DNA of 64,000 nucleotides from Subsaximicrobium wynnwilliamsii (GCF_007997225.1 NZ_VORM01000007.1:62001-126000), one strand, 5' to 3'; shown: positions 25,003 through 35,908, numbered from the stretch's first letter. Numbers and translations are program-made. Notes: a model not told the origin generated them from the letters alone.

Positions 25003-27864
25003 ATGAGCAAATTTGACGACGCTATTGAGGTAAGAGGTGCCAGAGTGCATAATCTTAAAAACATTGATGTAAGTATCCCACGTGAGAAATTGGTGGTGAT
25101 TACAGGCTTATCTGGTAGCGGAAAATCCTCCTTGGCTTTTGATACGATTTATGCGGAAGGCCAGCGACGTTATATCGAAACTTTTTCGGCTTATGCGCGT
25201 CAGTTTCTTGGCGGATTGGAACGTCCCGACGTTGATAAGATCGACGGACTTTCCCCTGTAATTGCCATAGAACAAAAGACGACCAGCAAATCACCACGCT
25301 CCACAGTAGGCACGATTACCGAAATCTATGACTTCCTACGCCTGCTCTATGCACGTGCCAGTGATGCCTATAGTTATAATACTGGCGAAAAGATGGTAAG
25401 TTATAATGATGAGCAAATCAAGGACCTCATCAAGGAAAGCTACCAAGGCAAACGCATCAACGTGCTATCACCCGTGGTACGTTCGCGAAAAGGACACTAC
25501 CGCGAGTTGTTTGAACAAATCGCCAAACAGGGTTTTGTGAAAGTGCGCACCGATGGGGAGGTCAAAGACATCGTCAAAGGCATGAAGCTTGACCGTTACA
25601 AGATACATGATATTGAAATCGTGATCGACCGACTTAAAATCGACGATACCGAAAATAACGATAAGCGTTTGGCAGAAAGCATCAACACAGCCATGTACCA
25701 CGGTGACGATGTGCTCATGGTTTTGGACCAGGACAGCAACGAAGCGCGGTATTTTAGTCGGAATTTGATGTGCCCAAGTTCTGGTGTTTCGTATCCAAAT
25801 CCAGAGCCGAACAATTTTTCATTCAATTCCCCTAAAGGCGCATGCCCCAATTGCAACGGAATAGGAACGCTCTATAAAGTGAACGAGCATAAAATTGTGC
25901 CAGACGATTCCATCTCCATCAAAGCCGGGGCACTCGCGCCTCATGGCCCACAGAAGAATAGTTGGGTTTTTAAGCAGTTCGAAACCATTGCGCAACGCTT
26001 CGATTTCAAATTGAGCGATGCGTATAAGGACATCCCGAAGGAAGCCAAACAGATGATTTTATTTGGTGGCAAGGATAAGTTTTCCGTAGAAAGTAAAACT
26101 TTAGGCGTCACGCGGGAATATAAAATAGATTTTGAAGGCGTTGCCAATTTTATAGAAAGCCAATACGAAAATGCCGATACCACTTCGCTAAAACGTTGGG
26201 CAAAAGACTATATGGATAAAGTGAAATGTCCAGATTGTGAAGGCGCAAGACTTCGGAAGGAATCCCTGTATTTCAAAGTCAACGGCTTAAATATTGCTGA
26301 ATTGGCGCAGAAGGACATTGTAGATCTTTCCGCCTGGTTTAAGGATTTACATAAGCATTTGAGCGATAAGCAATTCAAAATCGCGGAAGAGGTCATCAAG
26401 GAAATCAAAAGCAGAATCCAATTTTTACTGGATGTCGGGTTGGATTATCTGTCCTTAAATAGAGGCTCAAAATCACTTTCAGGCGGCGAAGCCCAACGCA
26501 TTAGATTGGCCACACAAATTGGTTCCCAATTGGTGGGCGTGCTTTATATTTTAGACGAACCCAGCATTGGATTGCATCAGCGTGACAACGAAAAACTGAT
26601 CAATTCCTTAACCGCGTTGCGCGATATCGGTAATTCGGTTATTGTGGTAGAACACGACAAAGACATGATTGAACGTGCCGATTATGTCATTGATATTGGC
26701 CCAAAAGCTGGGAAATATGGTGGTGAGATCATCAGCACTGGCACACCAAAGGAATTGTTGGAACACAACACGCTCACTGCCGATTACCTCAACGGAAAAC
26801 GAAAAATCCCTGTGCCAAAGAAAAGACGGGAAGGCAACGGAAAAAAAATCGTACTGAAAGGCTGCACGGGAAATAACCTTAAAAATGTCTCCATAGAAAT
26901 ACCCTTGGGAAAAATGATTGGCGTCACCGGCGTTTCAGGTAGCGGAAAATCGACACTCATCAACGAGACCTTGTACCCCATCATGAATGCGCACTATTTC
27001 AATGGTGTTAAAATACCCATGCCCTATAAGAGCATCAAGGGCTTGGAGCATATTGATAAGGTCATTGACATCAACCAATCGCCAATTGGGAGAACGCCAC
27101 GAAGCAATCCCGCGACTTACACGAAGACCTTTGACGAGATTAGAAGTTTATTTGCCAAGATTCCAGAAGCGCTGATTCGCGGCTACAAACCAGGCCGATT
27201 TAGTTTCAACGTCAAGGGCGGACGCTGTGAAACCTGCCAAGGTGCTGGAGTTCGGGTTATTGAGATGAATTTCCTCCCAGACGTTTACGTCGAGTGCGAA
27301 ACCTGTCAAGGGAAGCGCTTTAACAGGGAAACCCTGGAAATTCGCTATAAAGGCAAATCCATTAGCGACGTCTTGGACATGACCATGAATGAAGCGGTGG
27401 CATTCTTTGAGCACATCCCAAAAATCCATCAAAAGCTAAGCACCATCGTTGATGTTGGCTTAGGCTACATTACTTTAGGGCAACAAAGCACCACGCTATC
27501 TGGCGGTGAGGCACAACGCATAAAGTTGGCCACGGAATTGAGCAAACGCGACACAGGCAACACCTTTTACATTCTTGACGAACCAACCACAGGACTGCAC
27601 TTTGAGGATATAAGAGTCTTGATGTTGGTGCTGAATAAATTAGCCGACAAAGGCAATACCGTTCTTATTATCGAGCACAACCTCGATGTCATCAAAATGT
27701 GTGATTACCTTATCGATATTGGCTACGAAGGCGGGCAAGGAGGCGGAAAAGTAGTTGCTAAAGGCACGCCGGAAGAACTCATTAAAGACAAGAAAAGCTA
27801 CACCGCACAATATTTAAAGAAGGAATTGAAATCGAGAAAACTGGAGATAGAGGATAGACGTTAG
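25003..27864 (+). CDS. uvrA: Excinuclease ABC subunit UvrA
   Basis: A 953-residue ATPase that detects DNA damage and loads UvrB in nucleotide excision repair. The first Walker [10 protein letters not shown] is at residues 35-43 and the second (GVSGSGKST) near 644. Two ABC signatures ([13 protein letters not shown] and [13 protein letters not shown]) are present. Zinc-binding cysteines are seen as CPSSGVSYP with CPNCNGIG, and as CETCQGAG with CETCQGKR. The ATG at 25003 was chosen because the upstream frame overlaps the promoter. The last codons and the stop codon fall in a heptamer repeat (GGAGATA, GAGGATA, GACGTTA, then GATGCTA), so the C-terminal IEDRR is repeat-derived. Many Bacteroidota carry more than one uvrA; only this one is in the window. 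Confidence 0.97.
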   Translation: MSKFDDAIEVRGARVHNLKNIDVSIPREKLVVITGLSGSGKSSLAFDTIYAEGQRRYIETFSAYARQFLGGLERPDVDKIDGLSPVIAIEQKTTSKSPRSTVGTITEIYDFLRLLYARASDAYSYNTGEKMVSYNDEQIKDLIKESYQGKRINVLSPVVRSRKGHYRELFEQIAKQGFVKVRTDGEVKDIVKGMKLDRYKIHDIEIVIDRLKIDDTENNDKRLAESINTAMYHGDDVLMVLDQDSNEARYFSRNLMCPSSGVSYPNPEPNNFSFNSPKGACPNCNGIGTLYKVNEHKIVPDDSISIKAGALAPHGPQKNSWVFKQFETIAQRFDFKLSDAYKDIPKEAKQMILFGGKDKFSVESKTLGVTREYKIDFEGVANFIESQYENADTTSLKRWAKDYMDKVKCPDCEGARLRKESLYFKVNGLNIAELAQKDIVDLSAWFKDLHKHLSDKQFKIAEEVIKEIKSRIQFLLDVGLDYLSLNRGSKSLSGGEAQRIRLATQIGSQLVGVLYILDEPSIGLHQRDNEKLINSLTALRDIGNSVIVVEHDKDMIERADYVIDIGPKAGKYGGEIISTGTPKELLEHNTLTADYLNGKRKIPVPKKRREGNGKKIVLKGCTGNNLKNVSIEIPLGKMIGVTGVSGSGKSTLINETLYPIMNAHYFNGVKIPMPYKSIKGLEHIDKVIDINQSPIGRTPRSNPATYTKTFDEIRSLFAKIPEALIRGYKPGRFSFNVKGGRCETCQGAGVRVIEMNFLPDVYVECETCQGKRFNRETLEIRYKGKSISDVLDMTMNEAVAFFEHIPKIHQKLSTIVDVGLGYITLGQQSTTLSGGEAQRIKLATELSKRDTGNTFYILDEPTTGLHFEDIRVLMLVLNKLADKGNTVLIIEHNLDVIKMCDYLIDIGYEGGQGGGKVVAKGTPEELIKDKKSYTAQYLKKELKSRKLEIEDRR

Positions 27865-27948
27865 ATGCTAGATGCTAGATGCTAGATGCTAGATGCTAGA
27901 TACTAGAATATAGACAGTTAGAGGTTAGAAAAAAGACAAAAGAGAATA
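27843..27948. repeat. GATGCTA heptamer tract overlapping the uvrA stop codon
   Basis: Fifteen consecutive words of form GANNNNA keep a 7-bp phase (one is 8 bp): GGAGATA, GAGGATA, GACGTTA, GATGCTA five times, GATACTA, GAATATA, GACAGTTA, GAGGTTA, GAAAAAA, GACAAAA, GAGAATA. The first three lie in uvrA. The rest of the gap to 28187 is AT-rich. Confidence 0.88.
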
Positions 27949-28175
27949 GACTTGATTGTGATAATTGATGCGTCTTGAAACTCGATACTAATGAACTAAG
28001 AATTAGGCCTTAACCCAATGTCTTGTAATTGTTGTTTGAAACATTATTTAAGTTGAATTCTTAAAATTTTTAGAATAATTCAGTTAAAATGTCCTTTTTT
28101 AAATAATTTTTTTGTTCAAATACTAATAATGTGCAAATGTTAAATTTATTTTGCTACCTTGGTCTCTAACATTAA

Positions 28176-28355
<180 letters not shown>

Positions 28356-28380
28356 TAAGAAACTAAACTTTAAAATTAAT

Positions 28381-28411
28381 AAGGTGAGCTTTAGATAGCT
28401 TGCCTTTTTTT
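28381..28411 (+). terminator. Terminator of the small membrane protein gene
   Basis: AAGGTGAGCT and AGCTTGCCTT pair over ten positions (two wobble pairs) around a six-base loop, followed by seven T. Confidence 0.85.
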
Positions 28412-28442
28412 GTGCCTATTCAATACAATCTGCTTAAATTTG
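28409..28442 (+). promoter_or_regulatory. Promoter of the LOG-family gene
   Basis: TTTG at 28409-28412, a 22-base spacer and TAAATTTG at 28435-28442 match the phylum consensus. The TTTG overlaps the T tail of the preceding terminator, so the two units are packed together. Confidence 0.7.
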
Positions 28443-28476
28443 CCACTTTGCATAGACTTTAACAATCCTTATTATA

Positions 28477-29166
28477 ATGAGAAAAGAACAACAGAGCAAA
28501 GCGTGGAACCTTATAAAAACCAATGATTCTTGGGCAATCTTTAAGATCATGGGCGAATTTGTCAATGGTTACGAGAAGCTGAGCAAGATTGGACCCTGCG
28601 TTTCAATATTCGGTTCTGCAAGGACCAAACCCGACCATAAATATTACAAACTGGCTGAGGAAGTGGCCACTAAAATCGTTGAGCACGGTTATGGTGTCAT
28701 CACGGGCGGCGGACCAGGCATCATGGAAGCTGGAAATAAAGGTGCGCACATCGCCGGAGGAACTTCCGTAGGACTAAATATCGATTTGCCTTTTGAACAG
28801 CATGACAACCCGTATATTGATAGCGATAAAAGTCTTGATTTTGATTACTTCTTTGTAAGAAAAGTCATGTTCGTGAAATATTCGCAAGGCTTCGTGGTTA
28901 TGCCTGGAGGCTTTGGCACGCTTGACGAACTCTTTGAAGCGATCACGCTCATCCAAACCAACAAGATTGAAAAATTCCCTATCATTTTAGTGGGTAGCGA
29001 TTTTTGGAACGGTTTAATGGATTGGGTAAAAAGCACACTTTTGGAAGCGAACAATAACGTGAGCGCCAAGGATCTTGAGCTTATACATGTCGTGGATACA
29101 GCCGATGAAATTATAACCATTCTAGACGATTTCTATAAAGAATACGGATTGAGTCCGAACTTCTAA
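28477..29166 (+). CDS. LOG-family nucleotide 5'-monophosphate phosphoribohydrolase
   Basis: A 229-residue Rossmann-fold protein of the TIGR00730/LOG family. GGGPGIMEA at residues 77-85 and PGGFGTLDE at 143-151 are the nucleotide-binding and catalytic signatures, containing the conserved Arg/Glu site. Bacterial homologues hydrolyse the N-glycosidic bond of purine or cytokinin-like nucleoside monophosphates. It is monocistronic from its own promoter. The in vivo substrate is uncertain. Confidence 0.9.
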   Translation: MRKEQQSKAWNLIKTNDSWAIFKIMGEFVNGYEKLSKIGPCVSIFGSARTKPDHKYYKLAEEVATKIVEHGYGVITGGGPGIMEAGNKGAHIAGGTSVGLNIDLPFEQHDNPYIDSDKSLDFDYFFVRKVMFVKYSQGFVVMPGGFGTLDELFEAITLIQTNKIEKFPIILVGSDFWNGLMDWVKSTLLEANNNVSAKDLELIHVVDTADEIITILDDFYKEYGLSPNF

Positions 29167-29610
29167 AACCAAGTCCGTTTCTATGTTGTCGTGAGTTCTA
29201 AAAGATCATCGCCAAAACTCGATGCCTGTGAACAAGCTTAAAAGCAACTCCGATGTGGAACTATCGTGTTCAAGTTGATCTGTCTTTTATTCTTAAACTA
29301 GAGTCTTCCGTTATATGCCAACATTCTCAATTGAGGTCTAACAACGGGATCTGCTTAGCGTAGACAATGGTTTTTGATGAGATGAATAATTCAGAAGTGA
29401 AAAAAATTAACGTACAAAAAACTCTTGTTAAGAGCATTTGAAGCTACTACCCTTGACCAAAACCAACCCGCATTTTTATTTACCTGTAAAAACCAAAGCC
29501 AGCAAAATTTCGTTACATAGATATGTTAATACATCTTCTTAAGCGAAGAGATTATATTACATTGCCATGCAAAATCAAAAACAGAATCCTTTAAATCTTT
29601 TAAAAGCGCA
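29167..29610. other. Gap before the M1-like barrel gene
   Basis: AT-rich with no recognised gene, tandem repeat or palindrome. A weak -7-like TACATTGC lies near 29558 and may serve the downstream gene. Confidence 0.35.
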
Positions 29611-32448
29611 TTGAAACTCAAGTTTGCCCTCATTATTACCGTGTTCATTTGCTCGTCCGTTGTGGGCGCTCAAAACCGTATCGACCTTAAAGCCGATTTT
29701 GATGTTTCTAAGAAAACCATTCAGATAGCTCAGAAAATCAGGTATGAAAATACGTCTAATGATACGCTCAACTTTATTTACCTCAATGATTGGAATAGCG
29801 CCTACGCCACCAAAAAAACACCGTTAGCCGAACGATTCACAGAAGAATTCAACGACAAGTTTCATTTTGCAAAAAGTGATCAACGCGGCTACACGGTGCT
29901 GACCGTTTTAAAAGATAGCCTCGGGAACAGCCTAGATTATTCTAGTGAAAGGGAGCATCCAGACGTGATTAAGGTAGCGCTGCAAACACCGCTGGCCCCC
30001 AATGGCTTTTATGAGCTCTTTTTAAATTATACCGTTGTTGTGCCAGATGCCACCTTTACAGGTTATGGTGTTGACGACCTCAACAATTACCATCTTAAAT
30101 ATTGGTACCTTACCCCTGCGGTTTACGATGGAGCTTGGCAAACCTATAGCAACAAAAACCTGGATGATCTCTATATCCCGCCTTCAGATATTAATCTCGA
30201 AATCTCTTTTCCTTTGGAATATCAGTTGATTTCTGAGCTTGATACTGAAGATATCCAACAAACCATTCTGCGCCAGACTTACAAACTATCTGGGAAGCAA
30301 CGCGTTAACACGAGCTTGATCCTCAGTAAATTTTCAGAATACAAATTCGTGCAGACCGATGATTTCACGATCGTTTCAAATATGGCCACCAAAGGAATCT
30401 CCATAGAGGAAAAAGCTTTGGCCACTGATAAAATCACGCAATTTATCACTGAAAATCTTGGCACTTACCCACACAAGCGTTTATTGATCACCAAAAACGA
30501 TTATAAAAAAGACCCGCTTTATGGCTTAAATCAGCTGCCCGATTTTATACGTCCCTTTCCAGACCGTTTCCAGTATGAGCTGAAACTACTCAAAACCGCT
30601 TTGAACAATTACCTGGAAAACACACTGCTCATTAACCCCAGAAAAGATTATTGGTTGCGCGATGGCGTTCAAATCTATTACCTCATGAAGTATGTGGAAG
30701 GTTTTTATCCCGACACTAAACTTATAGGCACCTTGGCCGATATCTGGGGCATCCGCTCCTTTCACGCGGCCGATTTAGAATATAACGACCAGTTCAACCT
30801 GTTCTACATGCAAATGGTGCGCACCAACCGTGACCAACCATTGACCATGTCTAAGGATTCGCTCATAAAATTCAATGCCAACATCGCCAACAAATACAAA
30901 GCTGGGATTGGGCTGCGTTACCTAGATGATTTTGTGAATTCTGAAGTGGTAGAAGGCACTATTTCAGATTTTTTGAAAAACAACAAGGTTGAAATCACAA
31001 GTTCTAAAAAGTTTGAAAACCAACTCAAAAAGAACACCCCTAAAGACGTCAATTGGTTCTTCACAGATTATGTGGCCACGAGTAAGAAGTTAGATTACAA
31101 AATCCAAGACCTCAAAAAAACCAAGGATTCTGTGACCTTAACCATTCACAATAAGCGAGACAACAGCATGCCAGTCTCACTTTTTGCATTAAATAATGAT
31201 TCCATTTTATCCAAAACCTGGATTGAGAACATAGACCATAAAAAGACCATTACCATTGCCCGAGATAGCATTGATCGATTAGCGCTCAATTTTGACAACA
31301 GCATCCCAGAACTCAACCTTCGGGATAATTACAAATCGCTCAAAGGCTTTCCGTTTAACAACAAACCCTTTCAATTTCGGGTGATCCAAGATATCGAAGA
31401 CCCATATTACAACCAAGTATTCTTGATGCCCTTGGTCGAATTCAACAATATTTATGACGGACTTACCTTAGGCGCGAAATTTTACAATAAAACCTTACTG
31501 CGGAAACGTTTGAACTATAAACTTTCTCCCCAGTACGCCACAAAATCCAAATCCTTAACGGGTGGAGGATCTGTGTCTTTCACCCACAATGTAGAGAACA
31601 CCAGTCTTTATTATATAAATTATGGTTTTGGTGGAAAATATAACGCTTTCGCGGAAGACGCTTTCGTTACGGTATTTACACCCAGCCTCAGTTTTGGCTT
31701 TCGCAACAAGGACGACTTTAGGTCTAATGAGTCCAGTTATTTGAATTTTCGTTATTTGAGCATTTCCAGAACCATTGGCGAAAATGCCATTATTGAGGAT
31801 TTGGATGAACCTGATTATAGCGTGCTCAATATTAGATTCGTCAAATCGGATCCTGGATTGGTCAATTTCTCAAAATGGTATTACGATGTGCAATTTGCTC
31901 AAAAATTTGGTAAAGTCGCCATCAATTATGAATATCGTAAACTATCAGAAAGCAACCGTCAATTAAACCTTCGTTTTTTCGCAGGCACATTTTTATACAA
32001 CAATACCGATTTAAGTTCCAATTATTTCAGCTTTGCATTAGACCGGCCAACCGATTATTTGTTTGATTACAATTATTTAGGGCGCTCGGAAGATTCTGGA
32101 ATCTTCAGTCAGCAAATTATCATTGCAGAAGGGGGTTTCAAATCAAGGCTTGAAACGCCATTTGCCAACCAATGGATGGTCACCGGAAACGCCAGCACCA
32201 CCATTTGGAAATACATCGAAGGTTATGGCGACATTGGTTTGGTAAAAAGCAAAGGCGACAACCCGGCGTTTGTTTATGATTCTGGCATCAAGCTCGATTT
32301 GGTAACCGATTATTTTGAACTTTATTTCCCTATCTACTCCAACTTAGGTTGGGAAATTGGACAGCCCAATTACGACCAGAAAATACGTATTAAATTCACT
32401 TTAGATCCTGGGGCCTTGTTGGGGCTATTCCGCAGAAAATGGTATTGA
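29611..32448 (+). CDS. Exported M1-peptidase-like protein lacking the zinc site, fused to a beta-barrel
   Basis: A 945-residue protein with a signal peptide (LKFALIITVFICSSVVGAQ) that supports the TTG start. Residues about 22-470 follow the M1 aminopeptidase layout: an N-terminal beta-saddle, then a helical region where WLRDGVQIYYLMKYVEGFYP takes the place of the usual WLNEGFATY. However, no HExxH is present, so it cannot be a normal zinc peptidase. Residues about 580-945 alternate polar and hydrophobic strands (YYINYGFGGKYNAF, LNLRFFAGTFLYNN) and end in an aromatic (RKWY), as in outer-membrane beta-barrels. It is therefore probably surface-anchored, binding rather than cutting peptides. Function unknown. 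Confidence 0.78.
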   Translation: MKLKFALIITVFICSSVVGAQNRIDLKADFDVSKKTIQIAQKIRYENTSNDTLNFIYLNDWNSAYATKKTPLAERFTEEFNDKFHFAKSDQRGYTVLTVLKDSLGNSLDYSSEREHPDVIKVALQTPLAPNGFYELFLNYTVVVPDATFTGYGVDDLNNYHLKYWYLTPAVYDGAWQTYSNKNLDDLYIPPSDINLEISFPLEYQLISELDTEDIQQTILRQTYKLSGKQRVNTSLILSKFSEYKFVQTDDFTIVSNMATKGISIEEKALATDKITQFITENLGTYPHKRLLITKNDYKKDPLYGLNQLPDFIRPFPDRFQYELKLLKTALNNYLENTLLINPRKDYWLRDGVQIYYLMKYVEGFYPDTKLIGTLADIWGIRSFHAADLEYNDQFNLFYMQMVRTNRDQPLTMSKDSLIKFNANIANKYKAGIGLRYLDDFVNSEVVEGTISDFLKNNKVEITSSKKFENQLKKNTPKDVNWFFTDYVATSKKLDYKIQDLKKTKDSVTLTIHNKRDNSMPVSLFALNNDSILSKTWIENIDHKKTITIARDSIDRLALNFDNSIPELNLRDNYKSLKGFPFNNKPFQFRVIQDIEDPYYNQVFLMPLVEFNNIYDGLTLGAKFYNKTLLRKRLNYKLSPQYATKSKSLTGGGSVSFTHNVENTSLYYINYGFGGKYNAFAEDAFVTVFTPSLSFGFRNKDDFRSNESSYLNFRYLSISRTIGENAIIEDLDEPDYSVLNIRFVKSDPGLVNFSKWYYDVQFAQKFGKVAINYEYRKLSESNRQLNLRFFAGTFLYNNTDLSSNYFSFALDRPTDYLFDYNYLGRSEDSGIFSQQIIIAEGGFKSRLETPFANQWMVTGNASTTIWKYIEGYGDIGLVKSKGDNPAFVYDSGIKLDLVTDYFELYFPIYSNLGWEIGQPNYDQKIRIKFTLDPGALLGLFRRKWY

Positions 32449-32673
32449 AAATGGAATTAAGAACGCTGTGCTTTTAGTATCAAGTATTAAGACTAGATTT
32501 CAACTAATTGAAGGGCGGTATTGTTAATCGGTTTTCAACTGAAGGGTCTTTATGTTCTGAAAGTTCAAAATTCTTAGCATTTGGTTCTGAGAATTTTCAA
32601 TTCTTTAAGTTCCATCCAACAGCAAAAATTTCTGGTTTCAGTAAAATGCGCATCGACTCGCTCCATCAAGTCT

Positions 32674-32715
32674 TTGTTCTTTGTTCCCTGTTCCCTGTTA
32701 TCTGTTATCTGTAGT
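32674..32715. repeat. Heptamer tract TTGTTCT/CTGTTCC/CTGTTAT
   Basis: Six words in exact 7-bp phase: TTGTTCT, TTGTTCC, CTGTTCC, CTGTTAT, CTGTTAT, CTGTAGT. They lie in the 450-bp gap 32449-32900. A short open frame across 32508-32714 ends in this tract and is not considered a gene. Confidence 0.8.
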
Positions 32716-32851
32716 TTACACTTCGTTCTTCGTACTCAAAAATCATTAAGATATTCTTAACATTATATTCAATAATTGAGAATTCGCAAGCGTAATCATG
32801 AAAAACCGACTTATTCTTACTATTTTGTCGGTTCTATAACATTTCACAAGG

Positions 32852-32882
32852 TTGTAGAATCTGTAAAGATTAGTTAAATTTG
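32852..32882 (+). promoter_or_regulatory. Promoter of the ketoacid dehydrogenase gene
   Basis: TTG at 32852-32854, 20 bases, then TAAATTTG at 32875-32882. The ATG follows 18 bases later, so the leader is very short. Confidence 0.65.
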
Positions 32883-32900
32883 CAAACAAGAATCCACACC

Positions 32901-35312
32901 ATGTCCACAAAACTCAAGACTACCGAAGACATCACTTTTGAAGATTTCAAGAGCGAAATTTTAAACGACTATAAGATTGCTGTCACCAGCAGGGAATGTA
33001 GTCTTTTGGGTCGTCGCGAAGTTTTGACAGGCAAGGCTAAATTTGGCATCTTCGGTGATGGGAAGGAAGTTCCGCAATTGGCCTGGGCAAAAGTTTTCAA
33101 AAATGGCGATTTTCGTTCTGGCTACTACCGGGATCAAACCTTTATGATGGCCATTGATGAGCTCAACATTGAGCAATTTTTCGCTGGCTTATATGGTCAT
33201 GCGTCCATTGATGCCGATCCTATGAGTGCTGGACGTCAAATGGGCGGTCACTTCGGCACCCACAGTTTGGATGAAAACGGCGTTTGGAAAAATTTGACCG
33301 AACAACGCAACTCCAGTGCCGACATTTCCCCTACTGCTGGCCAAATGCCGAGACTTTTGGGTCTGGCACAGGCTTCAAAAATATACAGAAACGTCAAAGG
33401 CATCGATACCACAAAATTCTCCAACGATGGCAATGAAATCGCCTGGGGAACCATAGGCAATGCCAGTACCAGTGAAGGTCTGTTTTTTGAGACCATCAAC
33501 GCAGCAGGTGTGCTTCAAGTCCCCATGGTCATTAGCATTTGGGATGACGATTACGGTATTTCGGTACACGCCAAACACCAAACCACAAAAGAAAACATCT
33601 CAGAAATATTAAAAGGCTTTCAACGTGATGAGCATGGCAATGGCTATGAAATCCTACGTGTGAAAGGTTGGGATTATACAGCGCTGGTAAACACTTATGA
33701 GACTGCTGAAAAAATTGCGCGCGAAGAGCATGTTCCCGTATTGATTCACGTGCAGGAATTGACCCAACCACAAGGGCATTCCACATCTGGTTCACACGAA
33801 CGCTACAAGAACAAGGAGCGCTTAGATTGGGAAGCCAAACACGATTGCAACCTTAAGATGCGCCATTGGATGATTGAAAACAACATAGGCACTGAAGAGG
33901 AATTGGACACCTTAGACAAAAACATCAAGAAAAAAGTTAGAGAAGGCAAAAAAGCAGCATGGGACGCCTATTTGGATCCCATTGTAAAAGACCGGGCAGA
34001 AGCCGTTAAATTACTGAAAGCTTTAGCAAACACAAGTGCAAATAAGGCCTTTATAGACAAGTATATTTCCGATTTAACGAGTATTGATGCACCCATAAGA
34101 CGTGATATTCTATCGACTGCTAGAAAGACCTTGCGCTATGTGCTCAACGAAACTTCCGCCGAAAAAACAAAATTACAAGATTGGATCTCTGCTTATATAG
34201 CAAGCCTTCAGCCTAAATACAGCTCACATTTACACAGCAGCTCCGAAAAAGCGGCCTTGAATATTGCAGGCACAAAACCAACCTATAACGACAATGCGGA
34301 AGATGTTGATGGTAGAATCATAATTCGGGATAATTTTGATGCGATTTTCAATACCTACCCGCATGCCATGGTATTTGGTGAGGATGCAGGTAATATTGGG
34401 GATGTCAACCAAGGGCTAGAAGGCCTTCAGGAAAAATACGGCGAACTTCGCGTGGCAGATGTTGGCATTAGGGAAGCAACCATTCTAGGACAAGGCATTG
34501 GCTTGGCCATGCGAGGCTTGAGACCCATTGCCGAAATACAATATCTCGATTATATTTTATACGCATTACAAATCATTAGTGATGATTTAGCGACCCTGCA
34601 TTACCGTACCAAAGGGATGCAAAAAGCACCATTGATTATAAGAACCCGTGGGCACCGTTTGGAAGGCATCTGGCATTCTGGGTCACAATTGGGTGGCATT
34701 ATTAATCTTGTAAGAGGCGTTCACGTCTTGGTACCTAGAAACATGACCAAGGCTGCCGGTTTTTACAACACCATATTAGAAGGCGATGAACCTGCTATCA
34801 TTATCGAATGTCTAAATGGTTACCGTCTCAAAGAAAAAATGCCGAATAATATAGGACGTTTTAAAACCCCAATTGGTGTTGTTGAAACCGTTAAGGAAGG
34901 TACAGACATTACTTTGGTCTCCTACGGGTCTACCTTGAATATGGTAACTCAAACTGCCAAGGATCTTTTGCAAGTTGGCATCGATGCGGAAGTGATTGAC
35001 GTACAATCCCTGTTACCCTTAGATATCAACCATGATATCGTTAAGAGTGTGGCCAAAACCAATCGCTTGATGATTATTGACGAAGATGTGCCTGGAGGTG
35101 CTTCAGCGTATTTGCTGGATGCTATTCTCAATAAACAAAATGCGTATCGCTATTTAGACAGCAAACCTAAAACATTAACTGCAAAACCACATCGTCCCGC
35201 TTATGGTACTGATGGCGATTATTTCTCAAAACCTTCCGCAGAGGATATGTTTGAAGCGGTTTATGAGGTCATGCACGAAGTAAATCCTAATGATTTTCCG
35301 AAATTGAGATAA
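32901..35312 (+). CDS. Branched-chain 2-oxoacid dehydrogenase E1, fused alpha and beta subunits
   Basis: An 803-residue protein joining both E1 subunits. The alpha part (about 1-400) has the thiamine diphosphate motif starting GNASTSEG and ending near DDYGIS (residues about 185-220). The beta part (about 470-803) has VFGEDAGNIGDVNQGLEG, GIREATILGQGIGLAMRG and EDVPGGASAYLLDAIL. It decarboxylates branched-chain 2-oxoacids and passes the acyl group to lipoyl-E2, supplying precursors of the iso-branched fatty acids common in Flavobacteria. The fused form is usual in Bacteroidota. E2 and E3 genes are not in the window. Upstream TTG codons are not used, because the promoter overlaps them. Confidence 0.92.
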   Translation: MSTKLKTTEDITFEDFKSEILNDYKIAVTSRECSLLGRREVLTGKAKFGIFGDGKEVPQLAWAKVFKNGDFRSGYYRDQTFMMAIDELNIEQFFAGLYGHASIDADPMSAGRQMGGHFGTHSLDENGVWKNLTEQRNSSADISPTAGQMPRLLGLAQASKIYRNVKGIDTTKFSNDGNEIAWGTIGNASTSEGLFFETINAAGVLQVPMVISIWDDDYGISVHAKHQTTKENISEILKGFQRDEHGNGYEILRVKGWDYTALVNTYETAEKIAREEHVPVLIHVQELTQPQGHSTSGSHERYKNKERLDWEAKHDCNLKMRHWMIENNIGTEEELDTLDKNIKKKVREGKKAAWDAYLDPIVKDRAEAVKLLKALANTSANKAFIDKYISDLTSIDAPIRRDILSTARKTLRYVLNETSAEKTKLQDWISAYIASLQPKYSSHLHSSSEKAALNIAGTKPTYNDNAEDVDGRIIIRDNFDAIFNTYPHAMVFGEDAGNIGDVNQGLEGLQEKYGELRVADVGIREATILGQGIGLAMRGLRPIAEIQYLDYILYALQIISDDLATLHYRTKGMQKAPLIIRTRGHRLEGIWHSGSQLGGIINLVRGVHVLVPRNMTKAAGFYNTILEGDEPAIIIECLNGYRLKEKMPNNIGRFKTPIGVVETVKEGTDITLVSYGSTLNMVTQTAKDLLQVGIDAEVIDVQSLLPLDINHDIVKSVAKTNRLMIIDEDVPGGASAYLLDAILNKQNAYRYLDSKPKTLTAKPHRPAYGTDGDYFSKPSAEDMFEAVYEVMHEVNPNDFPKLR

Positions 35313-35330
35313 AGATGAATCCAAAATCAA

Positions 35331-35380
35331 TCCCGATAACTTATCGGGAGAATTTGAATTTGATTCCGATAACTGTCGGG
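35331..35380. repeat. Two TCCCGA/TCGGGA palindromes after the dehydrogenase gene
   Basis: TCCCGATAACTTATCGGGA at 35331-35349 and a degenerate copy (TTCCGATAACTGTCGGGA) at 35364-35381. They may act as mRNA 3' ends, but no T run follows. Confidence 0.7.
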
Positions 35381-35485
35381 AGAAGATAACGTTGAAATTC
35401 AATGTTTCGGAAATAGCTACCTAAATCTGATAAAAAATCAAATTTGTAAAGATTTTTCTGAAACTAGACAACTCGAAAAATAGTG

Positions 35486-35493
35486 TATTTTTG
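35486..35493 (+). promoter_or_regulatory. -7 box of the DoxX gene
   Basis: TATTTTTG fits TAnnTTTG, 25 bases before the ATG. No clear TTTG partner was found. Confidence 0.4.
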
Positions 35494-35518
35494 ACCACCA
35501 ACCCATCTTAACTATAAT

Positions 35519-35890
35519 ATGAATAAGAATTTCAACGATTTAGCGCTATTGATTTTACGCGTTGGCTTTGGAGGCCTAATGCTAACCCATGGCATCCCTA
35601 AAGTTAGCATGCTTACCGATGCTTCAGGTTTTCCAGATCCTTTGGGAATTGGCGGCACCGGCTCCTTGATTTTAGCCTTGATTGGTGAAGTCCTTGCCCC
35701 TATTTTAATCATCATTGGTCTTAAGACCAAGTGGGCAGCGATTCCTTCAATCATAACCATGGCAGTCGCCGCTTTTATGGTGCATGCCGCCGATCCATTG
35801 GCGAAAAAAGAAATGGCCTTGTTGTATCTAATTGCTTTTATCGTGATTTTCTTGGCCGGACCTGGAAAGTTTTCGGTGGATAGAAAGTGA
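35519..35890 (+). CDS. DoxX family membrane protein
   Basis: A 123-residue inner-membrane protein with four helices (LALLILRVGFGGLMLTHGI, GTGSLILALIGEVLAPILII, IPSIITMAVAAFMVHA, LYLIAFIVIFLAGPG). The pattern RVGFGGLMLTHGIPKV followed by GxxEVLxPI is typical of DoxX/DoxD-like proteins, which are linked to respiratory or redox stress functions in other bacteria. The exact role here is unknown. It ends before a gap holding a heptamer-like and a hexamer tract. Confidence 0.85.
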   Translation: MNKNFNDLALLILRVGFGGLMLTHGIPKVSMLTDASGFPDPLGIGGTGSLILALIGEVLAPILIIIGLKTKWAAIPSIITMAVAAFMVHAADPLAKKEMALLYLIAFIVIFLAGPGKFSVDRK

Positions 35891-35908
35891 GTTCTCAGTC
35901 TCGGTATA

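Noticed and set aside
32508-32714. 68-codon plus-strand frame
   Set aside because: No family resemblance, and it ends in a heptamer tract and an intergenic palindrome-like region. Likely chance.
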